NCBI GenBank assembly: GCA_003013855.2
Contig: ML058550.1
Location: 1,518,001 to 1,582,000, forward strand
Reading direction: 5' to 3'
Source of the DNA: Liriodendron chinense
Taxonomy: Eukaryota; Streptophyta; Magnoliopsida; Magnoliales; Magnoliaceae
Length of the DNA stretch: 64,000 nucleotides
A program made the position numbers and the translations under genes. Shown here piece by piece: positions 1 to 12,539 of this stretch. The notes beneath the pieces are model-generated. The model did not search any database. It saw nothing but the letters and a program-made list of their open reading frames with translations, and was not told the origin of the DNA. The first letter of the stretch is position 1. Each line of letters starts with the position of its first letter.

Positions 1-300
1 CATTTGACCTTATGTACATGTCGGATGGCAATTAACCATCACAGTGGGCCTTACAAAGGTTTCGACGGTCACCTTGCTGCTTCCTATGGTGTGGTCCACT
101 TGAGCCTTGGATCTACCTCATTTTTCAGCTCATTTCCTACAATGATATGGAAAAATGGATGGATGGTGTGGATAAAACCGATACTTCTCGGTAACCCCTC
201 AGAGCCCCCATCCCCAATCTTGGCCCCTGGATCAAAACCATGTAGTGGATGGGTCCGAGCCCACCCAATACTCCACGCCCACTCAGTGGGTCATTTTCAC
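1..300 (-). repeat. GTGGGCCC-type interspersed repeat, copy at window start
   Basis: This stretch shares its layout with 42841-43060 in the same orientation: a 'tcacagtgggcc' block, 'aaggtttc', 'tggtgtggtccacttgag', then 'aaatggatggatgg' and 'gtggataaaac'. Opposite-strand copies lie at 39.8-42.1 kb. It is a high-copy non-coding repeat, probably a non-autonomous DNA element. It lies in the first intron of the invertase gene. I found no plausible invertase first exon in 1-629. Confidence 0.6.
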
Positions 301-629
301 CACTAATTGGTTTCAAGACCGAGACCCTTGTTGAAACTCCGCAGACTACCAACGAGGCAAGGACCGGAACCCCACTCCACTTGCACTGATGAGTCGCCCA
401 TCAACTAGAAGTCGAATGAAAGAGGTTAGAAGCTCATCACCCAAACATGGTATGGATGAACAATCCCAACCGTTGAAAATTGGACCCCACATGCATGCTA
501 AATTGCTATTGACTATATTTTTCTCTAATTTGAGATGGGTTTTTTTTTCTATGCTTTGGTTTCTAAACTCTCCTTGCTTTCCATGGATGCCGTTCAAATT
601 CTGGGCCACTGCGACAAATGAATGAACAG

Positions 630-638
630 ACCCAAACG
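630..638 (+). other. 9-nt mini-exon of the invertase gene (Asp-Pro-Asn)
   Basis: The nine bases ACCCAAACG lie between an acceptor (AACAG, ending 629) and a perfect donor (GTAAGT, from 639). Joined to G from the previous exon and GC from 941, they encode D-P-N-G, the sucrose-binding box that supplies the catalytic nucleophile Asp. The phases at both ends fit the exon starting at 941, which continues P-M-Y-Y-N-G. A 9-nt exon coding for this tripeptide is a known hallmark of plant acid invertases. Confidence 0.85.
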
Positions 639-3600
639 GTAAGTTCCTGAATTCTCACTTACTTTCATTGCATTGTCATTTGGAAAATGATCTGGCTTAT
701 AGATCATACATAGGCCCGATCAGTTGGATGTAGGGCCCACCAACATATTGTGTGGACCCCACATCTCACCATTTTCTGATCACGGTGAACAGGAGAGTAA
801 CTAGTGTTATGTCCAATGCTCTTGATCTTCCCTCCTTTGGTGGACCCCACACCTTACAGCTCTTTGATCTACGGTGATTGGACTCCTGATCTTCCCTCCA
901 TTTTTTGAAACTGATACTAAGAATTCTGTACATTGAATAGGCCCAATGTACTACAATGGCATCTACCACCTCTTCTACCAATACAACCCCTACGGCGCCG
1001 TGTGGGGTAATATAGTGTGGGCCCACTCGGTCTCAACAGACTTGATTAACTGGACCCCACTCGATCTTGCAATCTACCCATCAAAGCCGTTCGACATCAA
1101 CGGGTGTTGGTCAGGGTCCGCCACGATCCTCCCCGGTAACAAGCCAGTGATCATGTACACTGGCATTAACACACAAAACCAACAGGTCCAAAACATTGCA
1201 TTTCCTAAGAATCTATCAGACCCGCACCTAACAGAATGGATCAAGCCCGATCACAACCCTCTGATGGCCCCCACACCCGCCAACGGCATCGATCCAAGCT
1301 CATTCCGTGACCCCACAACAGCATGGCTGGGCCCAGATGGGCATTGGAGAGTGTTGGTTGGCAGCCAAATGGGGACAAGAGGAATGGCTCTCTTGTACAG
1401 GAGTAAAGATTTTGTGCACTGGGTCAAGGCAGAGAATCCCCTCCATTCATCACCTGGGACCGGCATGTGGGAGTGTCCCGATTTCTATCCTGTCTCCGAG
1501 AATGGGATGGACGGTTTGGATACGTCTACGATGGGCAAGGGAATTAAGCATGTTTTGAAGGTTAGTTTATCTGATAAGTTTGGTGATTATTACACCGTGG
1601 GTCGGTATATACATGAAAAGGACCAGTATGTGCCTGATAACACATCCGCTGACGATGCTACCGGCCTGAGTTATGATTATGGGAGGTTCTATGCATCCAA
1701 GACATTCTTCGACGCCGGGAAGAATCGGAGGGTGTTGTGGGGTTGGGTGACTGAGTCAGATAGCACGGCCAATGCCGTCGCAAGGGGGTGGTCTGGTGTC
1801 CAGGTAAGTGATTTTGATTTCATTTAAACAACAATTAGCCATACAGCATAACCCGGTGTAAAGCCGATCAGTTAATCCATAAGATTATCAAAACGGAACT
1901 TGAGATAGTGTACTATCATCTTGGTGGATTTTGAAATAGTTTGAAATATCAGCATCTTGTCATCAAGAGATGGGACCACGTATTATCAAACCATACACTC
2001 AGTTGGGTCTATATCAGGTCTAGGTTGGGTCTATTTTAGTATAACCAAAATCAGACCCATTTAAAAACTATACACTATACACCCATGTCAGTTTGATTTT
2101 GAGAGGACTTAGACCTAACCTATTTAATACTTCAAATCGAACTACTGGACCCAAACCCATTCCATGGGTCTAAATTTTGGACCCAGACCCACTAGTTTTC
2201 ATGTTGTCCAATGACCCATTTGCACCCCTAGCCATATATGATCGACTACACACCGAATATTGATGTATAGTCAATTATTTAGTTCTTCATATTCACCAAC
2301 AGAACTTGACGTGATCTACTATCATCTTGGTGTTCAAGTTCATGATATCAATATCTTGTGATCAAGAGATGGACCGTGTATGATCGACTATACACTGAAT
2401 CTAAGTGTAAGTCAATTATTTAACTGGTCAGAAAAATCGAGCAATGGTCCACTTATGATTGACTATTCACCGAATGTCAGTGTATAGTCAATTCCCACTT
2501 GATCATTCTTCATTAAGAAAATAAACTCCATTAAGAATCCTTTTCTCAATTTGGGGTACATTTATTTCAAGTCGGATATTGATTTTTCTCATCAGTTTTT
2601 CTTCTTTTCTCTTTTTCCAGTCGATTCCTAGGGCCGTATGGCTTGACACAAACGGTAGACAACTCATGCAATGGCCGATTGAAGAAGTCGAATCGCTGCG
2701 AGGCAAACAAGTGAGTTTCCATGAGCAACTGCTTAAGAAAGATGATCTCCTCGAAGTAAATGGAATAACAGCTTCCCAGGTCAGTTTCTTGCCATTTCTA
2801 CTCTACAACATGATCAATGACCATGTGGACCACACCCCTCTTTATTATTTAGTGGACCCACTATCTTGTGTACATTTTGATGATATGATGATCATCATCC
2901 CATTTCTACTATACAATGTGATCCTTTGTATAATATATAAACACTTCCTTTAGTGATCATGTGGGCCCACCAGCTTCTGTGCATATGATGACATGATGAT
3001 CATCACCCATATGTATATGGGGATGATCCAGTGCATTGTATGAGTCATCAGGTCATCCGACCCTGTCTGTGGGTCCATGATTTGCTTATCCAACCTTTAG
3101 ATGGCCCAGAGGTCCCAAGATGGATTTGTTTGCATGTCCCGGGGTAGCAAAGGTCTAGATCTTGGATCATCATCCATATCAACTTTTTGGTTTTTTTTTC
3201 TTATACAGGCTGATATTGAAGTCACATTTCATTTGCCAAGATTGGAGAAAGCTGAGCCCATTTGATCCCACTTGGATCAACCCTCAAATCCTATGCAGCC
3301 AGAAGGGTGCTGATGTTAAAGGGTCCATTGGACCATTTGGGTTAATGGTCCTGGCTTCTGATGGCTTAGATGAATACACCGCCATCTTTTTCCGGATTTT
3401 CAAGGGTCAAGATAAGCCTGTGGTTCTGATGTGCTCTGATCAAAGCAGGTCTGCCTTCTAAACCTTGTTATGTTTAATTCTAACCCTTCGATCGAATGGA
3501 TATGTTCTGTCCAATGTAGGCCTTCCAAATTGATGGTCCTGCATTGCCAAAACCAGTAAGATTAACTAACCCAAATCTTATTTTTCAAAAACAGGTCCAC

Positions 3601-4413
3601 TTTAAGAGGAGGAGTTGATAAAAAAACATATGGAGGCTTCGTAGAAGTGGATTTGGGGGATGGGAAGCTATCTCTAAGGAGTTTGGTAAGTCTAACTAAA
3701 TCTTTTGTGGTGTTATTATTGAGCCATGATCAAGGACGGTGGGGTCCACCATCAACGGCACATGACCCACAGAATTAACCTTGATTGGGCAATCAAAGCT
3801 GTACAAGTAGTAAAAAAGCCCCACACCATTCAATGGCTTGTGCTTGTCGGATCAGGGTGATATTGGGACCATGTGTATCCATGGTGGGCCTCTCCCTACC
3901 CAATCTACCATGTGGCTGGACCGCTCAAGGCTCAAAGCCATAAAAAATGGCTAGTAGGGGTTAAAAAAAAAAAAAAGTGTTAGCATCCATTTAGAAAGCC
4001 CTTACTTGAATGGTTGGGATCATCCAATCAGGTTGATATTGTGACCATGTGCAGTCGAATATGAACCCTTGGTGGACCCTCCTATCCAATGGGCCACGTG
4101 ATGGGTGGGACTACCTGGGTCTCAAGTACAAATTCACATGTTTTTTTTTTTTTTTCATATATTTTACATTCAGGTATATGTTTAAACAATCTTGATTCTT
4201 GGGTGACATTTTTGTTTGTTTTTTTGCAACCAGATTGACCATTCGATCATTGAGAGCTTTGGTGGAGGAGGAAGGACATGCATGACAGCTAGGGTGTACC
4301 CTACTCTGGCTGTAGGCGGCAAGGCTCATTTGTATAGATTCAACAGAGGAACTGAAGCTGTAGGGATTTCTAATCTGAACGCATGGAGCATGAAGAAACC
4401 TCAAATGAATTGA
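630..4413 (+). CDS. Cell-wall type acid invertase (beta-fructofuranosidase, GH32), 5'-partial, frameshifted
   Basis: The product would hydrolyse sucrose to glucose and fructose in the cell wall. Visible exons are 630-638, 941-1803, 2621-2779, 3209-3448, 3595-3685 and 4234-4413 (stop TGA), all with GT/AG borders and compatible phases. Seen motifs: the mini-exon giving Asp-Pro-Asn, the start HLFYQYNP, the FRDP transition-state motif (Asp at 1309-1311) and WECPDF (acid/base Glu at 1471-1473). Pro in WECP is typical of cell-wall enzymes; vacuolar ones carry Val. The C-terminal region has IDHSIIESFGGGGR and ends in NAWSMKKP. About 513 residues are present; family members are near 580, so an exon of roughly 70 codons with the signal peptide is missing upstream. 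The exon at 3209 has one extra C in CCC at 3257-3259: the frame runs to KAEP, then must shift to continue FDPTWINPQ. Without the extra base every phase fits. It is either a pseudogene allele or a sequencing error. AATAAA occurs at 4719-4724. Confidence 0.9.
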
Positions 4414-6905
4414 GAAAGGGAGATGTGTACTAGAGATACATGTATTTGAGGTGGGAGTCTTCTTCTTTTTTTCATTTTAGGACTCTTTTTGGATATAGAA
4501 AATTCAATTTTTAGGGAATAACAAGGAGTCCTGGTGATGGGGTTTGCATGGTTTCTTTACTTATTACTTGTGTTTGGGTCACTCATTTGAAAAAAACTAT
4601 TTTGCTTTGGATGAACTGTAGTTTATTAATTTAAACAAAAGCTAGCCATTCATACTTGGGTAATCAAATATATACTTGGGTAATCAAAATTGAAACGTTG
4701 GCCATTCATCACATGTAAAATAAAGATACAATGTGTACTAACCTTGAGCCATGCATCTGAAATCTATCCAAGCTGGGCTTCTCCTGTATGATAACGTCTG
4801 CCACGAACAACGGCTCGAATCTCCTCATGGACTAACGCTCTCTATTTCTCTCCTGCAATGGGATGCGCATGATGGGAACTCGCCTCATGTCCGAAGCCAT
4901 ATGTTTCACACAGTGAGATATATGGTCATGTTTTGCACAATTAGATATATAATCATTTTTCTATGAATAGATTATCAGGCAATGAGCATTGTTTTAGTCA
5001 TGGCCCTGTGAGGTCCACTTGTGGGCAACCACTAGTGGATGAGGCCCATAGATTTTTCCCGCTTCTTCTCTTACGAGACTGAAAATCAAAGAGAATTTGA
5101 GATATGGAAAAAGATTAGATGATATAAAGATAAACTTTATCTCATCCAATCTCATCTCTTATCTCAGAGGAGAATTCTCTCCCGTTATCAATCAACTACG
5201 AGATATCTAAAAGAGAGAAAAATAGAAGGTAGTAGCCTGAGTCCCTTAACGATATAAGCCACAGATTGTGATTTGAGACCATCATCACCGTAGGATCAGA
5301 AGGGTGATCAGACCCATCTGCTCCTGTAGCAGTTAGGCGGATCATTGAACCGCACCGCGCATCCTCGACTTTGCGAAGGTTCCTATCGTGTAGACTGTCG
5401 GATCCCGAAGGCCCACACTTCTGCAACTCCTTTCACATTTAAACAGCATGATATACTGCCATATTTATACCATATAACTAGTAAAGCGACATTTATAACT
5501 TGTAAAGACTATCAGATCCACACAGAGAAATACATAACACTGGGCAAATTGCTATTGGGAGCTCCATCCACACATAGCACTCGCAAATAGCTATTAGGAG
5601 CTCTTGTTAGATAACACATGATATCTCGTGTTAAGGAGAAATAATTTGTATCATCGAGGAAGATGGACGAAACATGACATCTCTTGTTAAGGAGAGATGG
5701 TCCATTAAGAATTCTTCTCACAGCATTACTGTGTGAATTCTTAATGTTGTCTTTGTGGGCCACCTTCACCAACGAAAGCTTCGATAGGAAGGTTTATACT
5801 AGATTGCACAGTGCCTAAAAAATCACTCTCATCAAATGATCATAACCATCTAGTAATCTCAAGTATTGGGCATAACTCTCACTCCATTTAATCTCAGGAA
5901 AACCAACTTGAACTAGGAATAGGAATTTGCATTGTAATCATGTGTGCTCTATAGAAACGATGATTCCATAAGTTGGGTGCCTTTTCAATGTGATTCGAAG
6001 CTTTGATTGTGTTTATACCAGGAGTGTAGTTTCTTTGAAAAGGCCGATTTTGATGCCTAACCTAAAGCTGATCTGCAAAGCCTATAGTCTACGGCTCTCC
6101 GGCTCTACTCATAATAGCCAGTTATTTTTATTTTTCAAAGGTCCCAACTACCATAAAATTACAATTCCATCACCCAAACAATTCAAAAAGAATATCTTTC
6201 CTTCGACCATAAAATTACAATTCCATCACCCAAACATGACAAAGATCAGAATCTCTTTTCAAAAATCTGCCTTCAGGATAGGATTTTTTTTCTCCCCTCC
6301 CCATATGATTCTATGCATCCTAACCACCTCTAAGAAGAATTTGTAAATTTTCTCTATTGCAATTATCATATGAAATAACAAGAAAATGGAAAACCAATCC
6401 TAAGCTTATGATATCAGCCAAGTAGACTTGATTTCCAAGTGCTAATATAATTAGGATTTTAATTAGTGTTATTTTCTTTTTTGGCAAGTTTCCATTTCAG
6501 TAAATAGGGAGAAGGTGTAGAGATGTGATTCATCATGGTCCTGCCTTCAACTGCCCATGCATCTCAGATGATACTTTGAACCAATTATAAGAACCATCAA
6601 ATTAGTAGCCAGAAAAGTAGACAATACAAATCATATGAACCGTTAATTGATGTGGACCGTCCAATCTGTGAACTCCACCTCCAATTGCCTCTACTTTTCA
6701 AGAAGCACTTCTCCTCATTAACCACATACTGGAAAAGCTCTGATCATCATTCTGGACCATCCATCATGTGGTCCAAACTTTGATTGCTCATGTAGCAAGA
6801 ACATTACTTTGACCAGATGATCAGAAACATCTGGTTAGCAAACAGCCTATATTGATTACATTAGAAAAAGATCCCATCATTGATCTAAGGAGCCAATTTC
6901 ACGAA
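4414..6905. other. Intergenic DNA, no recognised gene
   Basis: This stretch holds the invertase 3' flank and AT-rich unique-looking sequence. A short block at about 5588-5710 repeats the phrase 'catgatatctcgtgttaaggag' in varied form ('catgacatctcttgttaaggag'). All open frames are under 120 codons, without recognisable domains. Confidence 0.5.
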
Positions 6906-6907
6906 GC

Positions 6908-6910
<3 letters not shown>

Positions 6911-6950
<40 letters not shown>
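6911..6950. repeat. (TG)20 microsatellite
   Basis: This is an uninterrupted TG dinucleotide run of about 20 units and a candidate polymorphic marker. Confidence 0.97.
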
Positions 6951-6953
<3 letters not shown>

Positions 6954-7307
6954 ACATTGATTATTCATCATGTGGTTACACCTTTGATTGCCAATACCTC
7001 TCAAAAACCACTTCAATTTGACAATCCTGGCCATCCAATCAACATCCAAGTAAATGGTTGGGCCACATTGATTATACTCTTGGGAGAGTTCGATCCGCTC
7101 ATGGAGTGGGCCCTCGATTTGATTGTATGTGCCTCTAAATATAATTGATAAGATTTAGTTGACAGAATGAGAGTATTGCCCCATATTTCATATTGCAATT
7201 TAAGCTTTCTACTTGGAAGGAATGGAAACTGGTAATTGACATTTAAATAACCTAAGGGCCCACCTAGACCCACCATCTAAATAGCCGTTTGTAGGCGAAA
7301 CCCTTGA

Positions 7308-7455
7308 ACATTTTGCACCCCGTTTGGAAACCAAAATCGTCGTTTTCGTTTTCAAAATCACCCAACGAAATAGGTGCTCAAAGGCAAACTCGCCAAAAAC
7401 TTGTCGCTTTGGGGGAAAGCCCTGTTGCAGTAGTAGCATCCAAACAGGCGCCAAA
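7308..7455. mobile_element. Short MITE-like inverted repeat
   Basis: The left end reads 'caccccgtttggaaacc' and the right end 'agcatccaaacaggcgcc', which are imperfect inverted repeats of the GTTTGGA type common at plant MITE ends. No coding capacity is present. The boundaries are approximate and no target-site duplication was established. Confidence 0.4.
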
Positions 7456-9740
7456 TAGCATTTCAAGTCAACTGGTTTCACATCCAAAACAACATAAACA
7501 CTCTTAAAATCTCAGATGAAATTAATTAAAATCACATGATCACTAGCAATTCAGGCTAAAGCATTACCATACATCCACTGTATATAATGCATATACATGC
7601 ATCAATCCGGACCATCAAAGCCACGGCCTCCGCACACACCTGAAAACTCACTATCAAGTGCAAACCAGGTACACGCCTTGTAACAGGTGGGACCCACCAT
7701 TTAGATGATTTGGCCAAAAGTTCACTGTTTGATTATCTCTAAGATAAGCATGGAAAACAGGATTATTAGGTTTTTTGGAGGAGAGGGAAGTAGTCCTTTC
7801 ATGAAAACCCGTCAAAGAGTAAATTTGTTTCCACATTTTACTTTATGGTCGGAATCAGAGGAAAACTTCACATCTACAAACAAAAAAAAAAACATTCTCT
7901 TTCTAGATTCCAGCCATCCAAACAGTAATGTTAGCTCTGTCTGAATTCAACCAAATGAGTTCCAAAAACACAGTTTTATGAAATCTTAGGTAAAAGTTGC
8001 AAACTAAAAAATAAACTTTTGAGTATGCATTGTATTGCATAAACTAATTTAAAATTTTAAAAAAAACAAAAAAACGAAGAAAAAAAAAATCCTTTGATAA
8101 CATATAACAGCCAAAAGTCTAAATAAATAATAATAATAACCCAACATTACCATGGCATGTTGTACAAAAGAGATGCAAGGTTGTGGACCCAGTTCCATCA
8201 ATTCACCCCGGCTTCAAAAAAACTCACCCATGAGATTGCAAATCAAAGGTCTTCAAAACTTACTATGACTCCATGTCACCTCTTGTTTGGTTCTGTTGAC
8301 AGTTGGGGAGAAGGCCAACACACAGGACCAATATCTCACTTAAAGGATGGCATTGTACATCATGCTATCCCTTCTTTCCTCCATGCCCATGGTGTTGATT
8401 TTCACTTACCGCAGTGTTGAACTCACAGGCCTCGATGGGAGGAACATCGACTGGGGCTTCTCCTGTTGCTTTTCTTGTCACAGTCTCACCTTTCTTGTTG
8501 CTAACCTCCAATCCATGGGGTTTGGACATCATTAGGATGATACCTTTGCGACCACCTCCACTAAGATTTCCTTAGGATTTGCCAATATGACCACTATCAC
8601 CTTCTCTTTCACCTCGATGTATGGCTCATGCGCTGTGTTAACCCCAGCTTCCTCTGCAGATCCATTGCCTGATCTCAATTGATCCATCCATATATCTCGA
8701 CGGTGAATTCATCTTGGATTGCAACACTCTTCAAACATGACATCTTTTTTTTTATCTTTGGATACGCTATGTATGTACATTTGGATCAGTAAAAAATTCT
8801 CTAATATGCCTTGTTTGAATTCTCTGAACTCTTCTTCTATCATTTTTCATTGATTTTGTGATCTCCCTCCACAGCTGACTCACCGTCTTCCGACTCTTCT
8901 TCACCATAGTAATGGTAGGAAGATGGGTAAGAGTCTGGCGATAAAATGGACAGGAATTATTGTGATAGCCATGGGTATTCAAGATGGAAAGCAGGAGAAT
9001 AGAAATTACGATGATATGATGACTGAGAAGGGGACGTACAGATAGAGTTGACTGAGAAGGGGACGTACCCCTGACTCAAGCAAGTCCAGACTTGACTCGG
9101 GGTCGAATGAGTTGATCCGAGTCACTGAAAAGACTGTCTCGGAAAAGACTTCTCAACAAGAACAAGCTGAGAAGGCTGGAGGACAAGTTCCGGGCTGGAG
9201 ATTTGGGGTGGAAATGGACTGATTTACCACAGGGTGTAGTTTTGAGCTGAATTGTAGGCTGTTTCGGGACTGGTAATATTCCAAAGGTTAGCATAAGGCT
9301 AAGAAAAAGGGACAGGTTTAGGGCGGTAAAATCAGGCAAGGAGTGGATATGTTTAGAGACCGTTGCTGGGTTAAAATCAATGGATTTCCAACTTGTCCGA
9401 GTCGGCTGGACTAGTCGAATCCATCTGGTTTGGTATGACAAGCCACCACCACAAATATGCAAAATAAAAAAATAAAAATAAACCATGGTTAAAATTGGGC
9501 TGCAGTTGGAACTCAGATGTGAACAGACTCTAAGCTGGTTTGGTCAGTTCAATGGACACAGGTTTACAAACAGTAGTGCAATAACTGTAGGGGCTGCTAT
9601 TAAGGGTTCTATGAAGGCTAAGTTGATGAATTGACATGCATGGATTAGTAGGGTTGTAGTTTAGAGCTAGAGATAGGGTTCAACAGACTGGAGAAAAGAG
9701 GAGAAATTTTTAAAAAACTAGCAAATTCTGAAGAAAAAGA
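7456..9740. other. Intergenic DNA, no recognised gene
   Basis: Unique-looking sequence with A-rich tracts near 7880 and 8060. A frame on the - strand at 9076-9486 (136 codons) has no recognisable domain and looks fortuitous. 8400-8720 has mildly gene-like composition on the - strand but contains stops, and no family could be assigned. Confidence 0.45.
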
Positions 9741-9749
9741 AATTGTTCC

Positions 9750-10308
9750 AACACTACAGCCATGTTTGCAAACCATGGATTCCATGACAAACAACAGAAA
9801 CAGAAAGGGCTTTCCTTTGATGTGACGATTTGTGTTTTTGGATGGCAAAGAAAAGGGTGGACTCCACCAAGCAATCTCTACTTGGCAACCAAATAACAAG
9901 TGAAAATTGGAACCCACATTTCAATAGTTCTCATGGAAATCATCATTGGATAATTATTGTTTTTTCTAACACTACGGCCATGTTTGTAAACCATGGATTC
10001 CATGCCAAACAGTGGAAACATGAAAGGTTTTTCTTTGATATGGCAATTTGTGTTGTTTGGATAGCAAAGAAAATGGTGAATTCCATCAAGCAATCATTAC
10101 ACTTTTTCATAATTTGAATTCTTGACATAAGAAACTAGGTGAACATTGTGAGGGGAAATATAAGATCTCTGCTTGCTACCTAAACAAGAAGTCAAAATTG
10201 AAACCTATGTTTCAATAGTTCTTATAGAAATCAAAATTAGATAATTATTGTTTTTTCCTTTCTTTTGCCTTAGATTCCACATATCCAAACACACCTAATA
10301 GGAATTTG
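9750..10308. mobile_element. MITE family copy with a truncated second copy in tandem
   Basis: The phrase 'acactac(a/g)gccatgtttg' followed by 'aaaccatggattccatg' begins both at about 9752 and at about 9969. The second copy runs to 'gattccacatatccaaacac' near 10305, the inverted counterpart of its start. The first copy (to about 9965) breaks off internally and is followed directly by the second. The same family recurs in opposite orientation at 11391-11716. No transposase is encoded, so the copies are non-autonomous. Confidence 0.6.
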
Positions 10309-10710
10309 CAATTGATTTTAAATGAATTCTTTGAGACACTTGTTGTGTTTTCTATCAAGTAAATAAATTAGCAATATGCATGCTTAAAAATAATACATCC
10401 TTAGTAGTATAATACAAAGGATATGAAGATAAATCAAGGCAATTGCAAACCACATAACTTCCATAATTTCTAAGGGTGGTATCCCATGGCTTTCCAATTC
10501 ATATATACCTAGGTTCTTCGATATGGCACACAAGTTTATGATGAGTCAACTAGTTGCAGGATCCTTCTAACTAGTTGCACCCGCTTCTAGTCACACTTTG
10601 GACTCTCACCCCTACTCCCGCTTCTTTCCTATTTATACTTGTTTACATGTTGAAACAGACACTTCCCAACTCCCGCACCCCCCGAATCTATTGTTGCTTC
10701 ACTTCACACT

Positions 10711-11290
10711 TCATGCAACTATAGAGCCAACCACGACTACACACTTCAAGCGTTGAAAATTTTTGGAAGGTAAGTCCTCTGGTAAGGAATCGGCAATTTG
10801 GTCACCAATGGAAACAAAGCAAACAGAAAGATCTCCATTCCCACCTGTCATTTGAATAAAACGACAAGCTAAATCAATGTATTTGGTCCTAGCTTGAAAT
10901 ATCAGGTTCCCTACCATATAAGCAGCAATAAGGTTATCACAATAGACATAAGTTGGAGCCGAGAGGAACTGGTCAAGATTGCAAACAAGGGACTGCAACC
11001 AGATGATGCCAATGGTAGTAGCAGCCCAATACTCGGCTTCTGCACTTGAATGAGAAACAATAGAATGTTGCTTTGTGCTCCACAGGATTGAACTCAGCCT
11101 TAGATAATCCCAATAACCAGTGGACCGTCAAGCGCATCCTGCCCAGTCAGCATCAAAGTAACAGATAAACCAATGAAGGTGGAGCAGCAGAAAAATGTGC
11201 TCAAGAGATGCATTTCACTGCAGCCACATGAGTATCGGTGGAACAATGCATGAATTGCCACACCTGGTCATCAACATAAGCAATGTCCAA
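10711..11290 (-). pseudogene. Ty1/copia RNase H fragment
   Basis: Read on the - strand, this gives SSAEAEYWAATT, then WLQSLV, then YVYCDNLIAAYM and FQARTKYIDLACRFIQ, matching the copia RNase H pattern (AEY, then CDN, then TKHI followed by D and HF). Stops and frame breaks occur toward 11290. No LTR was found alongside, so it is a relic of an old copia insertion. Confidence 0.75.
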
Positions 11291-11390
11291 GCTAAATAAG
11301 AGTAAAATATTGAAGAGATAGTTTATACTCTTACAAATCTTCCAAAAGAAGTTTATACTCTTACAGATCTTCCAAAAGACGAACCCTACA

Positions 11391-11716
11391 GGCATGTTTG
11401 GATACATGGAATCCAAGGGAATAGAAAGGAGAAAACAATAATTATCCAATGATGATTTCCATGAGGATTTTTTAAACATGTATTCTAATTTTGAGTTCTT
11501 GTTTGGGTAGCAAGTGGAAATTTCATATCCCTCTCACAATATTCACTCAGTTTCTTATGCCAAGAATTCAAATTATGGAAAAGTGTAATGATTGCTGGAT
11601 GGAATCCATCATTTTCTTTACCATCCAAACAACACAAATTGTCACATTAAAGGAAAATCCTTTTTCCACTTCCATTGTTTGGCATGGAATCCATGGTTTC
11701 CAAACATGGCCTGACA
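11391..11716. mobile_element. MITE with about 25-bp terminal inverted repeats
   Basis: The left end 'ggcatgtttggatacatgg' and the right end 'ccatggtttccaaacatggc' are inverted copies. Length is about 326 bp. The interior resembles 9969-10308 read on the other strand. It has no coding capacity. I could not fix a target-site duplication, so the superfamily (PIF/Harbinger-like or hAT-like) stays open. Confidence 0.65.
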
Positions 11717-12539
11717 AAAAAAAATAGTTTGGACACAGTAAACATGAGAGTAGCACAACGCTTTGTAATAAACTCTGGCCAATCCACTTCTCAATATATA
11801 TAGGCTAGTGATCTCATTTTTCTTGAATTTTGCAAGATATATGAAAAGAAAGGTGGTTTAACATCGTTAATCCGTATAAATACAATGCTTAGAAGCCCCA
11901 AACCTATGTAAATTTTACTATCTACCAACAAACCCTCTATCACATTCAAAATAACCTCAATTCATGGGGCCAGCACATTTCCAAGGTCGGGGCCCACACT
12001 CCCTTTATTTTCAAAAAAAATTAGACTCATTTCCACTCCCCAAAGGGAGTTTTACTTCTTTTTTTTTTTTTTTTAAATCTGGCACATGGAAATCCCATTT
12101 TCATACCCTAAAAAGGTCCCTGTTCTTGAACTTCCCATCTTAGAGTCCCAATTCCCCCACCTCCGCAAGCAGTTTTTCATAAATCTCATATATCGTTGTT
12201 TAGACCAAAAAGTTAAGCTTTCAAACAAGTCCAAGATCAGCCCAATCCAAACATCAAGATACAATCAAATTAAGCTGTGCAAGGACAGCTTGGACAAAAC
12301 CTCATTATAGCCTACAAGAGAAAGCATGCATTTTGAGCCCTCGAAACCCTTCTTCACACCTAACCTTGCCCTCCTTTCATCTTATGAAACTTGTCCTGTC
12401 AAATTTCCTCTTCAGTTTGATTGGCATGCGGTGATCATGTTTGGTTTGGACAGACGAAACTTCTCTTAAAGTCGTTACTTTCTATTGGGTTACTGGAGTC
12501 ACAAAATCCTAACAACATACCATTATCATCATCTAAGCC

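Noticed and set aside
389..625. 78-codon frame as invertase first exon
   Set aside because: It lacks the signal peptide and the conserved block before DPN, and it does not end in a phase-1 donor. The true first exon must lie upstream of the window.
3162..3461. Frame taken as an exon starting before 3209
   Set aside because: The upstream part reads through an intron polypyrimidine tract; homology supports an acceptor at 3208/3209 in another frame plus a frameshift.
4751..4966. 71-codon ORF after the invertase gene
   Set aside because: No domain, no homology I recognise, and composition like intergenic DNA.
9076..9486. 136-codon - strand ORF as a gene
   Set aside because: No recognisable domain, biased low-complexity Leu/Ser composition, no splice or neighbour support.
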